NCBI GenBank assembly: GCA_963663675.1
Contig: OY760498.1
Span: 992,001-1,056,000, forward strand
DNA length: 64,000 bases
Source of the DNA: CAINVV01 sp963663675
GTDB taxonomy: Bacteria; Bacteroidota; Bacteroidia; Bacteroidales; Prolixibacteraceae
Direction: 5' to 3'
The notes under the pieces are model-generated. The model was given only the letters and a program-made list of their open reading frames with translations, had not been told where the DNA came from and did no database searches. Of this stretch, positions 59,076 to 64,000 are shown piece by piece. How positions within the stretch are numbered: the stretch's first letter is position 1; each line of letters opens with the position of its first letter. The position numbers and the translations under genes were made by a program.

Positions 59076-61457
59076 ATGAGAAATATAACCAGATTTTACT
59101 TACTGATGGCGGTATGTTCCATCGGGATTTTGTTTTCTCCTTCCGGGGATATTAAAGGACAAGATAATCAGCAGTATACCAAGTATGTGAATCCATTTTT
59201 GGGTACTGATTTTTTTGGCCATACATATCCTGGGGCAACGCTACCCTTTGCTATGGTGCATGTAAGCCCGGATTGTAATACTGTCGGATGGACCTATTGT
59301 GCCGGATATACTTATTCTGATAATTCGATTATGGGGTTCAGTCATACCCATTTCAGCGGGGTGGGAATGGTAGCCGGTGGTGATATTTTATTGCAGCCGA
59401 CTGTTTCAGAAAGAATGAAGATAATCCCGGGATCTCCGGAGAAACCCGAAGAAGGTTACAGGTCAAAGTTTGACCATGCCGACGAAGTAGCAACTCCCGG
59501 TTACTATTCTGTCATACTGAAAGATTACAATGTCAAAGTGGAACTTACTGCAACCAAAAGGGTGGCCATGCATCGTTATACATTTCCTGCCACAGACAAA
59601 GCCCGCGTCATTTTGGATATTGGCCACCAGATTGGAAATGGTCCGGGGAACGGCAAATCAAGGGTTGATATAGTCAACGACCACCAGTTGGAAGGATGCA
59701 GGAGTTCGGACCGGGGAACAATTTATTTTGTGGCAGAGTTCAGCAAACCTTTCCTTTACTACGGAACATTTGATGCCAGTTACCGCACCCCTGAATCCGG
59801 CGGGAGTATTTTCCCATACAAAAACAGCGAAATCGGGGATAAAATCGGTGCGTTTTTGTGCTACAAGACCATGGATCAGGAAAGGATCCTGGTAAAAGTT
59901 GCTATTTCTTATATTGATATTGAAGGGGCAAGAAAAAATTTGAAGGCTGAGATGCCGGACTGGGACTTCGAAAAAGTAAGAGATGATGCTCAAAAGATTT
60001 GGGAGAAGGAACTTTCAAGAATAGAAATATCCGGTGCTTCAGACCAGCACAAGGAGATGTTTTACACAGCGATATATCATTCATTGCTGGCTCAGTACAT
60101 CTCGCAGGATGTCGACGGGCGTTATTTGGGAATGGACGGGAAGATTCACAAGGCGGAAGGTTATGATTTCTATGGGTCATTTTCCTGTTGGGATACCTAT
60201 CGGTCCCAACATCCTTTCCTGACATTGATTGCCCCTGAACATGTAAATGACTTTCTGAAATCAATCGCTGCAAAAGCCAAAGATTTCGGATGGCTTCCAG
60301 CACAGCATTTCCTCAATGTGTATGGGGAGGGCATGGTTGGAGACCATCTTATTCCTATTATTGTGGATGCCTATATGAAGGGATTCCGTGATTTTGACGT
60401 GCAGGCGACCTACCAGGCAATGCGCAAAAAAGCAATGGAATTGCCTAAACCACCTGTCCCTGCAAGCGCAGCCCGATCAGGACTTGAATATTACCTCAAG
60501 CTGGGCTTTGCACCGATTGACAAAGTTACCGAAGCGGTTCCAAATACCCTTGAACTGGCTTATGATGACTGGTGTATTGCCCAGATGGCCAAAGCATTGG
60601 GAAAAAATGACGATTACGATATTTTTATTAAAAGGGCTATGAATTATAAAAATGTCTGGGACGGAAGTACCGGTTTTATGAGACCTAAAAAAGCAGACGG
60701 AACCTTTCTGGAGTCTTTGAACGGGCGTGAACAGGTTGTAGATACCGTTGGCAAACATGCTTATTACAGGTATTTCGATCCGTTACTGGTTGGCAGACGT
60801 CCTTTCAGGCACTATACGGAATCCAATGCCTGGCAGTATATCTGGTCGGTCCAGCATGATGTGAAAGGTTTGATAAATCTCTTCGGAAGCAATCAGAAAT
60901 TTAATGACAAGCTTGACCAGTTCTTTACGATGGATCCCAATATTACACTGCCAAAATATGTTGGTGTTGTGGGCACTATTGGCCAGTATGTGCATGGCAA
61001 TCAGCCTTCTCACCATGTTGCCTATCTTTATAACTATTCGGGAGAACCCTGGAAAACACAAGAGAGGGCACGACAGGTTTGTGAGCAGCTTTATAAGCCC
61101 GGACCCGGAGGTCTCTGTGGAAATGAGGATATGGGATCGCTATCATCCTGGTTTGCATTAAGTTCCATGGGGATTTATGCGGTGACGCCAGGAATACCGG
61201 TTTACAATATCGGATCTCCCATGTATGAAAAAGTGGTCCTGCACCTGCCTGGGAATAAGACTTTTATCATAATTGCCAATAACAATCCCGGTGCCAACAA
61301 GTACATCAAATCTGCTACCTTAAACGGCGAAGCATTCAACAGGCCCTGGATAACACATGGGGAAATACTAAAAGGGGGTTCTCTTGTCTTTGAAATGAGC
61401 TCTGAGCCCAACAAGAACTGGGGGACTCAGTCACCACCGCCTTCTTTGACGCGATAA
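59076..61457 (+). CDS. GH92 exo-alpha-mannosidase, exported
   Basis: A 793-residue calcium-dependent GH92 enzyme that removes alpha-mannose, often alpha-1,2-linked, from N-glycans or mannans. The signal peptide MRNITRFYLLMAVCSIGILF sets the start at ATG 59076; the frame is open 22 codons further up without signal-like character. GH92 landmarks are YVNPFLGTDFFGHTYPGATL (near 30-50), GFSHTHFSGVGM, FSCWDTYRSQHP and the catalytic-domain motif GNEDMGSLSSWFALSSMG. No type IX C-terminal domain is seen. No SusC/SusD pair is nearby, so it is not in a typical polysaccharide utilisation locus here. Confidence 0.94.
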   Translation: MRNITRFYLLMAVCSIGILFSPSGDIKGQDNQQYTKYVNPFLGTDFFGHTYPGATLPFAMVHVSPDCNTVGWTYCAGYTYSDNSIMGFSHTHFSGVGMVAGGDILLQPTVSERMKIIPGSPEKPEEGYRSKFDHADEVATPGYYSVILKDYNVKVELTATKRVAMHRYTFPATDKARVILDIGHQIGNGPGNGKSRVDIVNDHQLEGCRSSDRGTIYFVAEFSKPFLYYGTFDASYRTPESGGSIFPYKNSEIGDKIGAFLCYKTMDQERILVKVAISYIDIEGARKNLKAEMPDWDFEKVRDDAQKIWEKELSRIEISGASDQHKEMFYTAIYHSLLAQYISQDVDGRYLGMDGKIHKAEGYDFYGSFSCWDTYRSQHPFLTLIAPEHVNDFLKSIAAKAKDFGWLPAQHFLNVYGEGMVGDHLIPIIVDAYMKGFRDFDVQATYQAMRKKAMELPKPPVPASAARSGLEYYLKLGFAPIDKVTEAVPNTLELAYDDWCIAQMAKALGKNDDYDIFIKRAMNYKNVWDGSTGFMRPKKADGTFLESLNGREQVVDTVGKHAYYRYFDPLLVGRRPFRHYTESNAWQYIWSVQHDVKGLINLFGSNQKFNDKLDQFFTMDPNITLPKYVGVVGTIGQYVHGNQPSHHVAYLYNYSGEPWKTQERARQVCEQLYKPGPGGLCGNEDMGSLSSWFALSSMGIYAVTPGIPVYNIGSPMYEKVVLHLPGNKTFIIIANNNPGANKYIKSATLNGEAFNRPWITHGEILKGGSLVFEMSSEPNKNWGTQSPPPSLTR

Positions 61458-61811
61458 TTACTAAAAATCATTCTAAATTATAAAGGGCAAATCAGGCAAT
61501 TCTTTTTTTCGAACGTCACATTTATATGTTCTAAAGGCTTGTCTGATTTGACCTCTGGTCCTGTTTTGGCCCTTATTTTCCGGTATCCCTTCCATATCAG
61601 GCAAGCTCTTCAGTTTGCAGGCTATTACGAGGGTTTGGTATCCAATTGCTGAAATTTTATATTTGCCACCCGAATGATTTAAATCACAAAATAATTTACA
61701 AATGGGAGGAGCATGGTATGGAAATCACCAGCCAAAATGACAATAATCTCATGCGAATCGCAGATCAACGTAGTTAATTTCATATTGCAACAAAAAAATA
61801 ATTATACACAA
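61458..61811. other. 354-bp intergenic region before etfBA
   Basis: CAAATCAGGCAA (61488-61499) is complementary to TTGTCTGATTTG (61539-61550) with one G-T pair and a 39-nt T-rich loop, and may end GH92 transcription. Then comes the etf promoter at 61634-61665, leaving a leader of about 140 nt. An in-frame 33-codon extension of EtfB from 61713 lacks conservation. Confidence 0.5.
61634..61665 (+). promoter_or_regulatory. Promoter of the etfBA-acyl-CoA dehydrogenase operon
   Basis: TTTG (61634-61637), a 20-nt spacer and TATATTTG (61658-61665) match the Bacteroidota consensus in full. The predicted leader to the etfB ATG at 61812 is about 140 nt. Confidence 0.75.
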
Positions 61812-62687
61812 ATGAAGGGTTTGAAAATAATTGTATTGGCCAAGCAGGTTCCCGATACAAGGAACGTTGGGAAAGATGCCATGAAGGCCGACGGGACTGT
61901 AAACAGGGCTGCACTTCCTGCAATTTTTAATCCGGAGGATCTTAACGCACTCGAACTGGCTTTGAGAGTGAAAGATTCCGTTCCGGGTTCAGTTATAACA
62001 ATTTTGACGATGGGTCCTGGACGAGCCGCAGAGATAGTACGCGAAGGATTGTACCGGGGTGCCGACAGCGGAGTACTGCTCACGGACCGTGCTTTCGCGG
62101 GATCGGATACATTGGCTACCTCTTATGCACTGGCACAGGCAATAAAAGAGCTAGGTCATGTCGACCTTATCGTTGCCGGACGACAGGCTATTGACGGTGA
62201 TACTGCCCAGGTTGGTCCGCAGGTTGCTGAAAAGCTGAATCTGCCGCAGGTTACCTATGTAGAAGAGGTAATAAATATCGATAACACATCTATTGAAGTC
62301 CGCCGTCGTCTGGATAATGGTGTCGAAACTGTCAAATCCCCGCTTCCAATGGTTCTGACTGTAAACGGAAGCGCACCTGCTTGTCGTTCAAGAAACGTCA
62401 AAATGCTGATGAAATTCAAACATGCCCGAACCATTACGGAAAAGCAGGAAGCAACAGAAGATTATACTCATTTGTATGACAACCGGCCATTCCTCTTAAT
62501 CCGTGAGATGACGGTTAATGATATTAAGGCTGAAGCCGATCAACTGGGACTTACAGGTTCACCTACAAAGGTAAAGAAGATCGACAATGTGGTTTTACAG
62601 GCAAAAGATGCCAAAAGATTGACCACTGCAGATGAAGGAATTAACGACTTGATGAAAGAACTTATTGAAAGCCATGTTATTGGCTAA
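61812..62687 (+). CDS. etfB: Electron transfer flavoprotein beta subunit
   Basis: A 291-residue EtfB, the AMP-binding subunit of the ETF heterodimer that takes electrons from acyl-CoA dehydrogenases. The start KGLKIIVLAKQVPDTRNVG, LTMGPGRAAEIVREGLYRGA, IVAGRQAIDGDTAQVGPQVA and PLPMVLTVNGSA are family signatures. ATG 61812 is chosen because conservation begins there. It is 28 bases before etfA. Confidence 0.95.
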   Translation: MKGLKIIVLAKQVPDTRNVGKDAMKADGTVNRAALPAIFNPEDLNALELALRVKDSVPGSVITILTMGPGRAAEIVREGLYRGADSGVLLTDRAFAGSDTLATSYALAQAIKELGHVDLIVAGRQAIDGDTAQVGPQVAEKLNLPQVTYVEEVINIDNTSIEVRRRLDNGVETVKSPLPMVLTVNGSAPACRSRNVKMLMKFKHARTITEKQEATEDYTHLYDNRPFLLIREMTVNDIKAEADQLGLTGSPTKVKKIDNVVLQAKDAKRLTTADEGINDLMKELIESHVIG

Positions 62688-62715
62688 TGATTTCTACAAT
62701 AAAAATAATTGATTG

Positions 62716-63735
62716 ATGAACAACATATTTGTTTACTGTGAAGTAGAAGAAGGAATAGTTGCCGAGGTAAGCCTCGAGCTTTTGACCAAAGGACGTAGTC
62801 TTGCCAACCAGTTGTCTTGTCAGTTGGAAGCAATTGTAATTGGCAGCGGATTAAATGGAGTGGAGAAACAAATACTGCCGTACGGGGTTGATGTACTGCA
62901 TGTTGCTGATGATCCAAGGTTTGAGCCATATACAACGCTGCCGCACTCCGCTATTTTGATCAAGCTTTTTGATGAAGAGAAGCCGCAGATTGCCCTCATG
63001 GGAGCAACACCCATTGGCCGTGACCTTGGGCCGAGAGTGTCGTCTGCATTACACAGCGGTCTCACAGCAGACTGCACCAGCCTTGAAATAGGTGATCATG
63101 AAGATAAAAAGGCCGGAATGGTATACAAGGATCTTCTTTACCAGATCAGGCCTGCATTTGGAGGGAATATTATTGCCACGATCATCAACCCTGATTGTCG
63201 TCCCCAGATGGCTACGGTTCGTGAAGGTGTCATGAAAAAAGAGAAAGTCAACGACAGCTACCAGGGAAAAGTTAACCAGCTTGAAATATCCAGGTATGTT
63301 TCTGACCTCGATTTTGCTGTTCAGATCATTGAAAGGCATACAGAAAAGAAAAAGATCAACATCAAAGGTGCATCTATTGTTGTATCCGGAGGTTATGGTG
63401 TAGGTTCCAAGGAGAACTTTAAATTACTGTATGATCTGGCCACAGTTTTGGGGGCTGAAGTTGGTGCATCCAGGGCTGCTGTTGATGCAGGATATGCTGA
63501 ACATGACCGTCAAATCGGGCAGACAGGTATAACTGTTCGTCCGAAGCTATACATTGCCTGTGGTATCTCAGGACAGGTACAGCACCGGGCAGGGATGGAA
63601 GAATCAGCCCAGATCATATCGATCAACTCTGATCCTGATGCACCGATCAATTCTATTGCCGACTATGTAATAACCGGCGATATTGCGGATGTAGTTCCCA
63701 AAATGATCAGGTATTATAAGTTAAATACGAAGTAG
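62716..63735 (+). CDS. etfA: Electron transfer flavoprotein alpha subunit
   Basis: A 339-residue EtfA that binds FAD. The C-terminal FAD domain has VVSGGYGVGSKENF, AEVGASRAAVDAGY, IGQTGITVRPKLYIACGISG and INSDPDAPINSIADY. The ATG at 62716 is used rather than the TTG just before it. It pairs with EtfB, and the acyl-CoA dehydrogenase gene starts 41 bases later, as expected for a fatty-acid beta-oxidation or related electron-transfer unit. Confidence 0.96.
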   Translation: MNNIFVYCEVEEGIVAEVSLELLTKGRSLANQLSCQLEAIVIGSGLNGVEKQILPYGVDVLHVADDPRFEPYTTLPHSAILIKLFDEEKPQIALMGATPIGRDLGPRVSSALHSGLTADCTSLEIGDHEDKKAGMVYKDLLYQIRPAFGGNIIATIINPDCRPQMATVREGVMKKEKVNDSYQGKVNQLEISRYVSDLDFAVQIIERHTEKKKINIKGASIVVSGGYGVGSKENFKLLYDLATVLGAEVGASRAAVDAGYAEHDRQIGQTGITVRPKLYIACGISGQVQHRAGMEESAQIISINSDPDAPINSIADYVITGDIADVVPKMIRYYKLNTK

Positions 63736-63776
63736 ATTGAGGTTGAATCGGGGTATCCCTACAAATAACATGCAAT

Positions 63777-64000
63777 ATGGCAAATTTTTACAACGATAAT
63801 AAAGACCTGAAATTTCACCTTAGCCACCCGATGATGCAAAAACTTGTATCATTGAAAGAGCGAAATTTCCAGGACAAGGAAAAATATGATTTCGCTCCCA
63901 TGGATTACGAAGACGCGATGGACAGTTATGACCGCGTTTTGGAAGTAGTGGGTGAAATAAGCGGAGAAATTATAGCTCCAAATGCTGAAAGCATTGATTC
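63777..64000 (+). CDS. Acyl-CoA dehydrogenase, N-terminal part (partial)
   Basis: The first 74 codons of a frame cut by the window end. It begins MANFYNDNKDLKFHLSHPMM and continues with YDFAPMDYEDAMDSYDRVLE, an N-terminal extension I recall from Bacteroidota acyl-CoA dehydrogenases, ahead of the flavin-binding core. The position after etfBA supports the call. Catalytic residues are outside the window. Confidence 0.75.
   Translation, partial: MANFYNDNKDLKFHLSHPMMQKLVSLKERNFQDKEKYDFAPMDYEDAMDSYDRVLEVVGEISGEIIAPNAESID

Noticed and set aside
61713..61811. 33-codon N-terminal extension of EtfB
   Set aside because: Not conserved in the EtfB family; the true start at 61812 begins directly with the conserved KGLKIIVLAKQVPD.

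Overview
The window reads as chromosomal DNA of a Bacteroidota member, probably Bacteroidales-like and at least partly anaerobic. The evidence is the gene order rpsU-xerC-hpf-tRNAs-tuf-secE-nusG-rplKAJL-rpoBC, a PorT-like outer-membrane protein of the type IX secretion family, an eukaryote-type citrate synthase, an Omp85 protein that is also a lipoprotein, paired exported fucosidases and a GH92 enzyme, rubrerythrin, and promoters of the Bacteroidota form TTTG-N18..20-TAnnTTTG. No CRISPR array, insertion sequence, prophage or rRNA gene was seen.

Layout. 1-9.2 kb: end of the rpoA-rplQ ribosomal operon, citrate synthase, a UbiD-type decarboxylase, rubrerythrin with adenine deaminase, then on the minus strand a TrpB2-type tryptophan synthase beta chain behind what looks like a complete ribosome-mediated trp attenuator, an OsmC protein, a thioredoxin, and a divergent MarR regulator. 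9.2-11.7 kb: a C39-peptidase ABC exporter with a small HTH partner. 12.1-25.2 kb: an L-fucose region with fucI, a fused 2-oxoacid dehydrogenase E1, a LacI regulator, fucP, a RhaM-type mutarotase, a GDP-mannose-3,5-epimerase-like enzyme, a nucleotidyltransferase-GHMP kinase fusion and two different GH29 fucosidases. 25.4-29.4 kb: nitroreductase, a WaaP/InaA-like kinase, a family 9 glycosyltransferase, a small conserved protein and an SDR. 29.8-38.7 kb: a PurL-like AIRS protein overlapping menG/ubiE, porT, an FAD dehydrogenase and an RNA methyltransferase that converge on a 35-bp perfect inverted repeat, the Omp85 lipoprotein and a helix-hairpin-helix protein.

38.8-53.7 kb is the translation/transcription core, with tRNA-Tyr and tRNA-Gly before tuf and a degenerate tRNA-like sequence after it, where relatives often carry tRNA-Trp. 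53.8-64 kb: a secreted glycerophosphodiesterase, an AraC regulator divergent from an oxidoreductase/aminotransferase pair, an HdeD-like membrane protein, a GH92 mannosidase, and an etfBA-acyl-CoA dehydrogenase operon cut by the window end.

The fucose genes fit a scheme in which exported fucosidases release L-fucose, FucP imports it, the mutarotase interconverts anomers and FucI makes L-fuculose. No fuculokinase or aldolase is present here, so the rest of the pathway must lie elsewhere. The most interesting signals are the trp leader before an orphan trpB2, the kinase/nucleotidyltransferase fusion beside an epimerase, two related palindromes that could be sites for the LacI regulator, the inverted repeat shared by two stop codons, and the tRNA remnant. 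I found no clear wholly new multi-gene system.
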